64,000 nucleotides of DNA from Sanderia malayensis (taxonomy: Eukaryota; Cnidaria; Scyphozoa; Semaeostomeae; Pelagiidae), in the NCBI GenBank assembly GCA_013076295.1, contig RQOL01000861.1, positions 3,720,001 to 3,784,000 of the forward strand. Direction: 5' to 3'. A program made the position numbers and the translations under genes. Shown here one piece after another: positions 1 to 12,600 of this stretch. Position 1 is the stretch's first letter, and every line of letters starts with the position of its first letter. Under the pieces are notes generated by a model. That model ran no database searches, had not been told where the DNA came from, and saw only the letters and a list, made by a program, of their open reading frames with translations.

Positions 1-1482
1 CAAATACAGGCCTCGGCATTTGGATTTGCTAATTCAGTATCAGTGCCAGATTTCGCAAACTCCAGTGAATATGCAAGTGCACCAGAAGAAGATACGGGTA
101 TGCAAATAATACACTTAGTGAGCATAAGTTACGCACCACCGGATAAAAAATGGCGTCTAAAAGTAGCCCGAGGCCTGAGCAAGAAAATTTACATAACAAT
201 ATATAACTAACAAACGGGTTTCAATAGCGAATTTCTTTAGCAGAAATATACTTAGAATTTCATAAATTTTCAAGTGAAAACATAATTTAAACTATATCAT
301 ATTGTTTTATAATAATATTAAAAGAAAACTGCGAAGGTGTTTCTTAAAAAATTTTCACAAAATTTTATCGAAGTGGAGTAATTAAAACACCAATAATTAT
401 AATTTCTTTCACTCAAGGCCACGCAAAGTCTCTCTCATTTAAAAGAGAATGTTTTGAAATTTTGAAAAATGTAAATATTTTTCATGTAACTGTCTTGACC
501 TTTTATAATTTTCAGTTTCCGTCTTTGTTTATCATTTTAGGGGTGTGATTTTACAAAACCTATTTTTCCGTAATTTTTTTTTCAGAGTAAAAAAAAGAAG
601 GTTAAGCGCCATAACAAAAAATCCGACATGGATATTCCTATAATTTGTTTCAAATACTATAATTTGATATAATTTTCAAGGGCTTCATACTTTCTGAAGT
701 TAACAAAAAATTTATTTTTTAAAACCCACTCTGAAATTTGAAAAACAAAACATGTGCTTCCCTAGTGGTAAACAAAGACTGAAACTGAAAATTATAAAAG
801 GTCAAGACAGTTACATGAAAAATATTTACATTTTTCAAAATTTCAAAGCATTCTCTTTTAAATGAGAGAGATTTTGCGTGGCTTTCAGTGAAAGAAATTA
901 TAGTTATTGGCGTTTTAATTACTCCACTTCGATAAATTTTTGTGAAAATTTTTTAAGAGACACCTTCGCAGTTTTCTTGAAATATTATTACAAAACAATA
1001 TGATATAGTTTAAATTATGTTTTCACTTGAAAATTTATGAAATTCTGAGTATATTTCTGCTGAAGAAATTCGCTATTGAAACCCGTTTGGTATTTACATA
1101 TTGTTATGTAAATTTTCTTGCTCAGGCCTTGGGCCACTTTTAGACGCCATTTTTCATCGGGTGGTGCGTAACTTATGCTCACTAAGTGTATATGTAAATT
1201 AATTTATTCTAAATGTTATCAATTATTTTAGATTCTGACTCCAACTTGCATAACACAGATTGTATACCACTGTCTTTTTCAGGTTCAGTAAATTTTTGTT
1301 ACAGATGCAAAGGGCTGCATACCTACAGTTATAGGCAATGCCATGCCCTTAGGATCAATGATGATGGAGACATAGTGTCTGATGATGAAATCTATTGTTT
1401 TCGTTGTGGAAGGCCAAACCATCGTGCTGAAGATTGCTTTTACAATTATGATATACATGGCATAGAACTTGTGTGGCAGTAA
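1..1482 (+). CDS. 3' end of a CCHC zinc-knuckle protein (two last exons)
   Basis: Two exons of a gene that begins left of the window. Exon A runs from base 1 to 97 and ends at a GT donor (98-99). The final exon is 1232-1482 after a TTTTAG acceptor. The phases join exactly (ACG G / AT TCT). The C-terminal part holds two Cys/His clusters: CYRCKGLH...C, an imperfect knuckle, and CFRCGRPNHRAEDC, a perfect CX2CX4HX4C zinc knuckle of the kind that binds single-stranded RNA or DNA. An acidic stretch (INDDGDIVSDDEI) lies between them, and the protein ends HGIELVWQ. The intron of 1134 bases is almost entirely a foldback element. I do not recognise the family. A domesticated gag-like or RNA-binding factor is possible, but the upstream domains are outside the window. 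Confidence 0.6.
111..1191. mobile_element. Foldback / long-TIR non-autonomous DNA element
   Basis: Two nearly identical arms in inverted orientation, 111-531 and 769-1191, about 420 bases each, around a loop of about 237 bases. The ends read ACACTTAGTGAGCATAAG and its complement CTTATGCTCACTAAGTGT. The arms differ by scattered substitutions and small indels. No transposase-like reading frame is visible inside, so it would have to be moved in trans. It fills nearly the whole last intron of the zinc-knuckle gene, leaving only about 13 and 40 bases at the splice sites. No clear target-site duplication is seen beyond AT-rich flanks. Confidence 0.85.
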
Positions 1483-1955
1483 CACAAAGAAGACTGGGGG
1501 AAGTGTGCCCCAGTTGCCCCCCTCCATTTTTTCAGAGCTGGTGTCTTCATTGGAAGACTGTCTGACTATTTTTACAGTCACTCTAATTGATTTACACTCT
1601 TCTTTTTATAAGAATAAACTTTATAAGAATAATGAGGCTCAAAGTTCGTAAAATTTAAGAAAATTTTAAGATTATTGTCAGGCTCACGATCTTGTGAAAC
1701 TATTGTTTTTAGCAAGCGTTTTTTATTCTTGAATTGGTGTGGTTTTCACAGGAAATGGTTTTAAATACACTGATCCAAATTTGTTCTGTTTTTTTAGCCA
1801 TTGTAATAGTTATGCGTTTTTGGCATCGATGATAAGAATTAATAGCAGTGTATTGCCATATCCGTATTTTCTACCGCGTTAAGAATAATTTAAGAATATT
1901 CAGAGGCTCAAAATAAAAAAAAATTAAGAATATTGAGGCTCAGCAAAAAATTAAG

Positions 1956-2913
1956 TACCGTATTTCCTCTATTAAGCGCCCACCCTCTATTAACCGCCCC
2001 CCTCCAATTCTTACATTTTCATTGTTTGGTTCAAATAGTAGCGTAGAAACATGTGAATAGACATCAATTCCTTTCTTTTATCAATGGCAACATAAGCAAG
2101 TATAGTTTAAGACCAAAGTTAGTCATTATATCTTAAAGAAGATATCCATTTTTAATGTTTGTCAATTCAATGTCCCTGTGTGCGGCTTTACCATGCTGTC
2201 GCTTCTTCATTTCTTCTAAAAAAATGCTAACATAGCATTTATTTCCACGCACATGCCCAGGGGGGGCACTCGGTACATAGACATACGGGGTCAGTCCGAG
2301 AATTTTACAAGGAACCCAAAAATATCAAAATTGATTTTCTTGAAAACCCAAAAATATCAATTTTTTAATACCTTGTACCCAAAAATATCAAAAATTGTAA
2401 TCAAGGATAAAGTTTGACTAATTTGAAATACCAAAAAATATCAGAATTGCCTCGACTATTTTTTAGCACCCAAAAATATCATTTTGGACAAGTTTGTCAC
2501 CCAAAAATATCATTTTTGGCAAAAGTCTCACCCAAAAATATCGGATGTCTATGTACTGAGTGCCCCCCCTGGGCGCACATGGTAAGTAGCTGGAACAATA
2601 AGTCCATTTTCTAACTTCCTGCCACCTTTTACTTCAGCGACAATTTCATTTTCTTCTCTTTTGATGAATTTTAGAATGTAAAAACGACAGTTCAATTGGA
2701 ACATGTCCTACTAGCTCTTCTCCACTGTTCGTTGTCTTATAAATTCCAAGATTATATAAGATTATTGTTTTGTTTTTGAAGATGTTCGATGTTAAAATTT
2801 TAGGGCTATGAAATAACCGCCCCCCTCTAATAACCGCCCCCTCTAATAAGCGCCCACCCAATTTTGCGAAATATTTATTAAGCGCCCGGGCGCTTAATAG
2901 AGGAAATACGGTA
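1956..2913. mobile_element. MITE with TACCGTATTTCC termini
   Basis: The terminal inverted repeats are TACCGTATTTCCTCTATTAA at the left and the complement TTAATAGAGGAAATACGGTA at the right. Internal variants of the CCTCTATTAAGCGCCC word occur next to both ends (1972-2010 and 2818-2890). No coding region is seen. It is interrupted by an hAT-like element at 2256-2573. A related family with TACCGTAAATCCTCG ends sits at 23431-23900. The flanks outside the ends (about 1595-1620 and 2914-2939) are themselves an inverted pair (cactcttctttttataagaa and complement), so it may have landed inside, or be part of, a larger hairpin. Confidence 0.7.
2256..2573. mobile_element. hAT-like MITE nested in an older MITE
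   Basis: The inverted ends CCCAGGGGGGGCACTCGG and CCGAGTGCCC-type complement enclose 318 bases, flanked by an exact 8-base direct repeat CGCACATG at 2248-2255 and 2574-2581. The 8-base duplication is the hallmark of hAT transposons. The interior carries about seven copies of ACCCAAAAATATC or close variants, which look like subterminal transposase-binding repeats. There is no open reading frame of note. It lies inside the 1956-2913 element, so it is the younger insertion. Confidence 0.8.
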
Positions 2914-2942
2914 TTCTTATAAAAAGAAAAGAGTGTACATAC

Positions 2943-3106
2943 TTGCAAAAAGTAATGCAAGAAGCTTCCACATATTTGATTAATATTAAATCAAAAGTTT
3001 TTAAAACTGTATATTCAACCACAACTTCCAGTGGTCATCATCATTTTAAAAACTTTTGATTTAATATTAATCAAATATGTGGAAGCTTCTTGCATTACTT
3101 TTTGCA
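2943..3106. repeat. Long perfect-looking hairpin
   Basis: Arms 2943-3006 and 3043-3106 are inverted copies (ttgcaaaaagtaatgcaaga and complement, continuing through aagcttccacatatttgatt) around a loop of about 36 bases. The word GTGTACATACT occurs just before the hairpin (about 2932-2942) and again after it (about 3148-3158), and may be a duplicated flank. No coding content. Confidence 0.75.
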
Positions 3107-3695
3107 ATTAAACTCTATGCCCGAATTAACATATTCACACATATAAAGTGTACATACTGTTTTGTAATTAGTAATTAATTCTGTTGTTTTGGCAAATTGT
3201 GCTATATTTCAGTATATTAAAATTTATTCGTAATTTTCTAACTTTTATAAAGTCGTTGCGTTCAGTTTTCTACATTGGTAATGCTCTTTATTTGGAGTTT
3301 TATAATTTTGATGATTATGATGATGCATTCTACTTCCGCTTATATCGTCCTGACAACACAGAATTTACCTGATCAGCAAAAAAGGTAGCTTGCTAGAGTA
3401 TTTGTTGTTGTGTGCAAAGAATTAAGTTTAGAATCCAAACGTGAAAGAAAAATCACTTGCTTTATCAGTGTTTTTTGAAAATTTATCAGGTAGAATTCAA
3501 ATGATTTTTTGAGTTAATTAGACTCTGAAATAAATAAAACTGTCAGTCGAAGTACTTTTCTTTTTTGTCCTATTGAAACTTCAGATCCTTTGGCTGCACT
3601 TAATCCTAATCGTACCTAACCTTTAATTTAACTGGTTTTAACGTAAAAATGCATATGCTATGTTATAGAGATAATTGCAATTAGCTATCACAACA
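3107..3695. other. Region upstream of CFAP61
   Basis: No supported gene. It ends in the 5' flank of CFAP61. A short open stretch at 3184-3372 is AT-rich and has no recognisable domain, start context or splice structure, so I do not call it. Confidence 0.5.
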
Positions 3696-6600
3696 ATGTC
3701 TGAAGATATGGAGAAGGAGGTCCCAATAGCTGCTCGTAGGACGGAGTCTCTTGATGCCCCAAATATCCTAAAGCTTGTCTCAAATGAAACTAATGAGATT
3801 TTTGGAAGAATTAACATCGTGCAGTTGATGTAAGTTGGTGTGATATGTTGTATGTCAACTATTTCTACAACCTGCCATTTAACAAGATGGCATTTGCATA
3901 CCAGCATTGTTTGTAATCACATTGGGCATTACTTATTTTGTGCAGAGAAAAGTCTAACTTGGCAATCTCACTTGTTGATGAGAAAAATGAAATTCTTGGA
4001 CACGCAGCTTTTCTTGATTATCCTCCTGGCAAATATGCAGACCAATCAAATTGGGAAACATGGCTCAAAAGTTGTCATGATATCAATCAATTAACAGTAA
4101 GGGAATATTTGCTCTATTATATTGCAATGCAATCTAATTTAACAGCTGTTATTGAGCTGATTATTCTTGTGTTTCTCTGCAGCCAGTAAACACATTGTTC
4201 CTGCATTACTTCGTTTCAATGCCAGATTTTAGTCATGGAAGCTTGTGTGAAATTTTGAGGTAGTTCAGTTCATGTATTTTTTGTCAATCGAATATGTGCT
4301 TTGCAGAGACATGTTGAAATGATTCAATAAATAAAATACTCTTTTTGAAGTATTCCACTATGGTGAATTTAAAAATCTTGCTTGATTCATTTCATATTCA
4401 CTCTTTGTTGCTGTAGAAACTCTGCCTCCCAACACATTGAATTTATTTATCTTCTATTATTTTTCACCAGGACACTGTTCAATGCAGTGCCTTTACTGAA
4501 TAATGTAATTTTAGTCATTCCAAACGATGTATCCATCAGTGAGTATAATGTTATTATATCCTATTGTAACTCTAAATAAATGGCAACCCCAACAGCAAAG
4601 TGAAGCAAAGCTAAAACGTTTTTTATAAATTTGTCAAGGTGGTGGATTGAGTAAAGTGTTTGAACCTCTGAAGTGCAAGGATGGCATTGATGCAGCCAGC
4701 CAAATACATAAGAGTTTCATCTGCTACAGACACAAGCATTGTCCTGTGCTTTATATAAGATCAGCCAGGTAGGATAGCAAACACAATCTTCAGCTGATGC
4801 ACAGGTTTATCAATGGTGTATTCTCCAATCAAATGAAACATAATAGCATAGTTTTTATCCAATACAGCACACTATTTGCATTATGTTTTGCAAGAATTGT
4901 TGCATGGAAGTAAAAGAGTGCTCTTTGTTTTCAGGGTTGAAGACCACGATGATTTAATGCCAATATTTGACAAGCATAACACAGAGCTAACAGCAATGTA
5001 TGGTATGTTGATATAAGCACTGTGTTTGTTAAAGTAATTTACCCTGTTTCCTTTCAAGAAAACGAAACAATGAAGGCGAGAGGTTGTTGAATTCCTTCGA
5101 TACCTTAAGTCTTGAATAATTTCCCACTTACGAAAAAGCCCCCTATCCTGACAATCATTTACAGGAATACTGATAGTATCCAGATATTGAAGTTGTGCAG
5201 TGAATGTGTTGCAAATAGCAACGTGTTTAATCAATAAATTTTATTATCTCACTGCATATTATAGCTTTTATGAAGCTTAATACTGAATAAAAATCCAGCT
5301 AAATTGCACCCCTCTCCAACAGTTATAATTATTGATCCCATATACGTCCGTCATATATGGAGGTTCTACTATAAGCCTTCATTTCTCACAGTTTGCATTA
5401 AGAAAACTTTCTATATGAACAATTTTGTATTTTCATTGTAGGAGATTTCTTTCTCTCCGATCTTATTGAGGCTGAAGATGACAACAACAAGTCAATAGTT
5501 GCAGACGTAAGAAAGATTATTCTAACACGCATGTTTTTAGTGTAAATGTTGTACATCAGCAGTATGCTGGCAAAGATGGTGTAGCTAATTGACACTCTAC
5601 CCTTGTAGTATAGTATATACACTTGTACGTATTCAGAAAACAACGCTCATTGTTAAATATCTTCATTAAATGTCAATTGGATTCTCTATTTAGGTTGACG
5701 GCACATCTTTTGGTTTCATGAGCTTGTGCACTGACGTTAACTTAGATATTTTGAACAAATGTTTCGAGTTGGAGCCTTTTAATGGGTTGAAAAGCATGCC
5801 AAGGAAAGATCAAGTCAAAAACAATGGTATGAAACATCGAAATTTTCAATCATATCTTCTTAAAGCTTCTTGTGATGTGTTATGCTGTATTAATACCACG
5901 TTCTCGTGTCTTTAGTTGAGGAGACCAAAGTAACGAAATTACCAGCCACCAAATCCAGGTAACGATTAATTCAGCTGACTTTCACATCAGTTAATTGCTG
6001 TTTATTTCGTGTTCTTATCTAAATTCTTTTCTCGCTTATTTTGGCTTAAAAATAATCTTCTATTCAATTGCAGACCGGAAAGTAAATCTGTCACTATAAA
6101 AACAGGTATAAACAAATTTCCGATTCTGCCAAGTCACTATGCGTGAGCGGCTTTTCGAGGTGTTGTTAGCTGTAACCAGTTCCTCCTGTTAATATCCATG
6201 CCCAGTGTCTAGCTAATAGTAAGCTCAACTTGCAGTAGTAGTACCAATTGTAGCAATGTATTTTTTATAGATGATACTTCTTCGGTACTTTCAAGTCCTG
6301 ATCCTAAAGCAAGGCCTCTTGACACACCGGCCACACCACAAAGGTGAGTCTCACAATAAACCGGAGACCAAGATGCACACAGTCAAACTTTGTTTCTTCT
6401 TTAAAAGCAGTATAATAATATCAAATATACGAAGTATCTCATCTATTAATTCATTTGCGGTTAATCTTTATTTCAGTTCCTTATCTACTGCTCCAGTTGA
6501 TAAACAAGCAAGGTCACCCATTGCCAAAGGTAATAATCACCCCCCGCTAAATGTTCTCGTGCCTCATTGATACAAAGTATAATTTGATATTCTCAAGGGG

Positions 6601-9600
6601 GACCGTATAGCAATATGTATAATTTGATCTTTGATTACGCGATTGTTATCAAAGTTTCCTGCAGTTTCTATCTGTTTAGTGCTTCATTGTAACGAGCAGT
6701 AAATTTGAAGTCAATTTGGTTTTCAGGGTCTTTTCATAGATCAAAACTCAAATCTGCTTCTAAGACACCTTCACAAGCAAGTGTCCCAGTCCAAGAAAAA
6801 TCTCCCCCCAAGGCTGAAAGGTGGGTCTTTTACTCTTTTTCTCCTGTCGTTTGATGAGAAAAGACTATTGAGTTTTTAAGCTATTATCTGATCTTGCTTC
6901 AATTTGTTGTTTTCAAGACCATCAACTCCAGTTAAAGAGGAAGCTAAACACGAAGAAGAACAGCGCCCTGAATCTGAGGTTTTAGTTGGCTTTCTCTTTT
7001 ACCTCGCTTGCTGTGGAGTTATTATTATTATTGAGTATTGAGTAGTAATTATCGATTCTTACGTACCGCATCATTATTTAGATGACAATAAAGTTGGAAA
7101 AAGAAGATAATAAAGAGACAGAAAAGCAAGGCGGAGAAGATGCTGAAGAGGAGAAACTTGAAAACGAGGCCGACCTGATAGAGAGTGCTGTTTGCATTCA
7201 ACTGTTTTGCATCGATGAGAAATTCGAAACGAGGTTGGTCTTCTTTTCATATATCTACGAAATGCAATGAAGTCTGTTAATTTTGTTCTAATTTTTCTCA
7301 CATTTGTTTTCAAGATCGATGGATTTCTTGCCAAAGGTCTTCGAGATGTTCCCAGTAAGAAGCTATAATTCTTTCTTTTCTTTACAGTTCTTTATATCTA
7401 ATTGGCAGCAATTGCCATATCAATTGTACAAACTGCCATGAGATTGATATATTTTTTTGCTCGTAGGAAAAGGATTACTGCATCATTACTATTCCCCACA
7501 CAGTTCCTGAATTCCCATTGCTGCAAACATTCAAAGTAAGGTTTTTCTATTGTATCGTTATTTGTTACGCCATGCCATTCAAAGCATACTACTACTTTTA
7601 GCTTTGAATGGTGTATAAAAATAAAGCAAAACATTGATGTAAAACATTCATGCAAAACATATCACCAATTTTCTATATCTGAAGACTCGAACGATCTATT
7701 AAAATCCCTGTTTACTGTCCTTTGCAGCGTGCTACTCCAAAGGCGGCTAGTACCATCTCACAAGAACTCTACGTGTTTCACAGAAACGGTTTGTTAAGGT
7801 GGGTTATTTATGTGATTTATGTGATCTGTTTGCTTGAATTTTTTGTGTTTGCACGAATGACAACATTCAGAGGATTCTGACATTGGCTGTACTGTTTTTT
7901 GTACGAACAGGGAAATACAAAGCCTGCTTAAATTTCAATACTCGTTGAGTGTGCTATGCTTGTGTCGTAACTTAATTGTCTACCATGTCATGCTATTACA
8001 GAGCAGAAAGTCAATGCAATACAGTTCTTATCATTTTTTTCTATTGCAGTTCGATCAATGTGAGAGAATGCCGAGAAAAAGACACGAAGGCCATTGAAAA
8101 ACTCGTGAAAACTGTGGTAGGAAAGGAACACTTGCTAAGGTAAGCCCGTATGCCTAAAACGTCTTTATTACTCGAATAAAATGAGCTTCTTTAAGAAAGC
8201 ATTAAACGATATACGAAATTTACGACGCTGAGGAGTTTTTTGTGTCTAATTGCAGAGATGTGCAACAGTTTATTGATGCAAGGAGAGACCAGGTAATAAG
8301 CAGTTTAATTGATCGATTTACTTATTAACACGTAACTAAGCATGTGTAATGTCTGTAAATGCGTATGGTATTCTACTATGTGAATCAATATGATCGCCAT
8401 TATCCCTACCTCTATCAATATTGTTTAGGATGGAACCGAAATCAAGTGTTACATTGCTGAATGTATGGAGCAGATTATTGGAGTTTCTGTTATCCGTCAA
8501 GAAGAGGTATGGACTTTGAAATCGATGTATCAATTTATCCACGTAGAAATTTTTAAGTCAGAAATTTAAATCTCAAGCAGAAATAATACAGCAATCACAA
8601 GATTTACGAGGAAGAACCGACCTGCTACCGAAAATAATGCTGCATGATGGTTTTTATTTTAGGATGTTGAATACATTCGCGCTCACTATAACATCGAAGA
8701 TTTTGTTTATTTCAATCACCATGAAAGAGAAGAACATGGACACTTGCACCATTTTGCATTGAATCCTGCATTCTCACATTATTCCAAACATTTCCTCAAA
8801 GTTAGTGACTTTAACTTTCCAAATATATGGAAATTAAATTAACGTGTGGATAATTCTCTATCTTCTCCATTTGCTGAATATAATGTGTTTCTTTTTCTAA
8901 TTAGGAAATTCTTCGATTATCACACAAATCTTGCCTGTATTATCCATTGTATCAATCTATGCCAAGCTCTGAGGTAATGCTTTGGTATTGACACATCAAA
9001 CGCTCAAATAAGCTTATGTTGACTTATCCTACGTATTGAAATTTTATCTTTTTCTTCATTCAGTTCTCAAAACCCCATAGTCTGGCAACATGCTTGAGCG
9101 AACTCGTTCCCATACGGTAAATGAGCCATCTTCATTATACATTTAAGATGTAGAGTTATTGCACATATATTTTTCAGTTTCCAAAAGAGCAAATGTTGCC
9201 TACATCTATTATATATACTGAGCTTTTTCTTCTTGAATTTTTTAGACCAAGAAGACAGATTATTTATCCCGTTGATAAACTTGGTGTCAATGCACCATCT
9301 AAAAGGGTTCTCAAACATCAGGTAATTAAAGTACTTACCAACAGTCTATCGTTGAATCTGGCAGTTGAGATGCTCATTTTATTTTGGTTTCCTGAAACAA
9401 GATATTGAATAGCTCCGATTAAAAGATGAATTGCTCTGATTAAAAAAGCTTGTCGTACAAAATATCTGCTCTTTCTACAGGAATGTTATTCTTTGTATCA
9501 CATGAATAGAAAACTGACTTTGGAACCTAAGGTATGTAACACATTTGTAGAAACATAGTTTTATGCTATTCATAACAGCGAATAAGAAGAATAGATAGTT

Positions 9601-12600
9601 GCAAGTATATGCCCTGTTTTTATTCCTAAGGCTACATGAAGTATAGTCAGTATATATGGGTATTTTAGCTACTTGTTTTACATTAAAGTTATATGATAAT
9701 GATACAAATTTAATTGTCTTTGAGGTCGTTATAAATGTACGAATTGTCATTGTTGGTGCTTCAGACGTTGGCTTATCATGCTTGGATGCTCTTCTCGTAA
9801 ACTGGTAAGTATGAGTCAGTTTTGAAGAGCTGATATGCTTCATTTGCCAATCTCCACAAATTTTTGTCAAACGTGTTCGCTTGTTGTTTCTTCTAGTCCA
9901 CATTTGTGCTTTAATAATTTGACTTTGGTATCTGAGAATGGTTTGCAGCTGAATGATGACATGTCACTATTATCAAAAAGGTTGGTATCGCCATCTTATG
10001 AAGATTTAATATATAATTATGCTTTGGAGAGATGATTAATTATGCACATAATTAATTATGCCATCATTCAATCTACGTGACTCCTCCTGATTGTTTGCTG
10101 TTTTTATTTTTGTGCAGTCTTTGTTTTTCACAAAAAGAAATGGATGCCATGTCTCTTCCGACCTGGATAAGTATTGTTGCAGGAAAAATGACAAAAATTG
10201 ACAGGTAGTATCTTCTTTGCTTTCCTATCGGTGCTCAACCGTAAAGATTTTTATAGCTTGCACATGAGCTTTGTAGTGTGCGAATACATGACCAGGCATG
10301 TTGTACAAAATACGCAAATTTATATCCTAGAGTGAACAAAAATGTTGTTATCAACAATGAAAGGCATATACCATACGATCACCTTCTTCTATGCACTGGA
10401 CAGCAGTTTCAATATCCAGTGCCAACAGGCGTTGATATCACCACACTTGCTACTACTAGCGAAGCATTACTGAAAAAACTACCAAAGGTAAGACGATGCC
10501 TGCTTTATTCAATCTGATTGACATACTCTTGGTTTTCTTATATGCACGTCATGCGTTGCCAATAATTCAAAGAGCTGATTAAAAGAAGTTCTGGCTTCCT
10601 TGCAGCTATTGCCATACTAAGATTATTAATGGGAAATAATGTGTAGCGACAATATGAAGAAGAGCTAATTTATTTTCAGGTGTATAAAGGATTTCTCCCA
10701 AGTGGTGTGATCAGATTGAATCACGAATCAGAGTTAAATGCAGCATTGAAATGGGTCAAAGAAGACTCGCATTCCTCCAAAGGTATGTTATACGTGCTTA
10801 TAATGACAGGCTCTGTTGCTAAAACTCTAAATACTTTCTCCAACTACTAATTTTTGAATTTTCAAGTCTCTTTGATGATATCCAATTCTTCTTGGAGGAG
10901 CTCTAGTTGTTTATGGTGCCACACTCGAAGCCTATGCATTCATACAAACATTGTTAAACAACGGTGTGTCTGGTGAAAGAATTGAGCTAGTCAAGCCACC
11001 TATTGAAAAACCATCTTGCTTCAACAATCCACACGTTGAAAGGACCATAGAGGATGCAATGATAATGAAGGGTCAGTTGATTTTAATGATCTTCTGATTA
11101 ACATGCATCTAAGCCTGCATCTAATGATCCTTGTCTTATCATATGTCATGCTTCTTCAAATATCTGCATCGTTGTATCATCAGGCATTGTCGTGCACAAT
11201 GAATATACCCTTGCACAATGGAACGATGGTGAGAGAAATGATGAACTAACATGTTCAACCTTCACGTCAAATACAAAACCTTTGAGAATCGAATGCCAGG
11301 TATATTGCTTGATGATTTGTCTATTATTCAGGGATTTGAGTCTTTTATTATTCGTCGTTGTATGATGAGCTTGCATTATCTCCCAGGGATTCTTTTGTTT
11401 TCAAGAAAAACGTGTTGATTATCAAGCATTCAAAGGTATTAGATGCATCTTCTACCTGCCACCTTTCTACTTCAACCATCAGAAGTTGAAGGCAGCCAGA
11501 ACACTTTGAGACTTTTATTCTTGGAACAACATTTTAAAATTTTTTATGTCCCAGAGTGAACATGTTAAGCCATCTTTATATATTTTCAACAATGCCAGTA
11601 TAACATGTTTGCTAATAATGATAATAAGTTTGCTCTGATTTCAGCTATTAACGATAGTTGTTTGGTATATGATGGAAAGCTTGTGATTGACTCCAATTTT
11701 CGTACAAACGATCCTTTTATCAAAGCAGCTGGGTCGATAACCAAGTATGCAAGGAAATATCACGTTGATGCATGGTAAATTGAGTCCATTTATTATTAAA
11801 TTACTGCATACAAAACTTGAAGGTTATTTATATCCGTCTGTGTTGAATTGTAATCATTGACAACGTTGTCTATTTTCCAGGACACACGCTATTTATAACT
11901 CCAGAGAAGTTGGTGTGAGGGTAAGGTTTCTCTGTTCTATCCTCTGTAATCTTCCTCTGTTCCATTTTCATCTTTATCTGTTTATATTCTACTTTTTGAC
12001 TCCACTCTTTGACATTTTTAGTGTTCTTCCATCTTTATTATTAATATTTGTTTTTGCAGTTTTGAAACTTCTTGCTACTGCAGCTTTGGAAAACCTAATT
12101 CTCTCAATTTTTCCCAATAGCTTGCTGAGTCAATATTGAGCATGTTTGATCCAACTCTTGAGGAGCCAATGAATGAAAGTCTTCTGGATGACAAACTCAT
12201 ACCAGTCTATCGTAAACCAAAGATGGCATTTGCTGTTCTTCCAGGTATGACGTCACTTAAAGATGCGAATATTCCGAGAATTGTTTCAAGAGAACAGCTG
12301 ACACATTTTTTTGTTATTAAATCCAAGTTACTGACTGCGTTAATTTTGCTTCAAGGTGGCTACAATTACTTGCATATTGGTAAAGCATCGCTTCCTTCAC
12401 CATTGGGCGAACAGATGGCACAACCTACTTATGTATGCAATTATTTATAAACGTTTTTACTTTTGAACTGATTATAAGTCAATTAAATATACCCTCCTTC
12501 GATTAAATAGCTACATCGCAAAGTACAACAGACTAATTAAATTACTTTGTGCTTTAGGGACAGGTTTTAGAGACGCAATCTGCAGATTCATCAAAGTATT

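Noticed and set aside
1285..1581. Minus-strand frame over the zinc-knuckle exon
   Set aside because: It is a shadow of the plus-strand coding exon, with no domain and no splice logic.
9475..9903. 142-residue minus-strand frame within CFAP61
   Set aside because: Overlaps several CFAP61 exons and introns; it has no start context and no recognisable domain.
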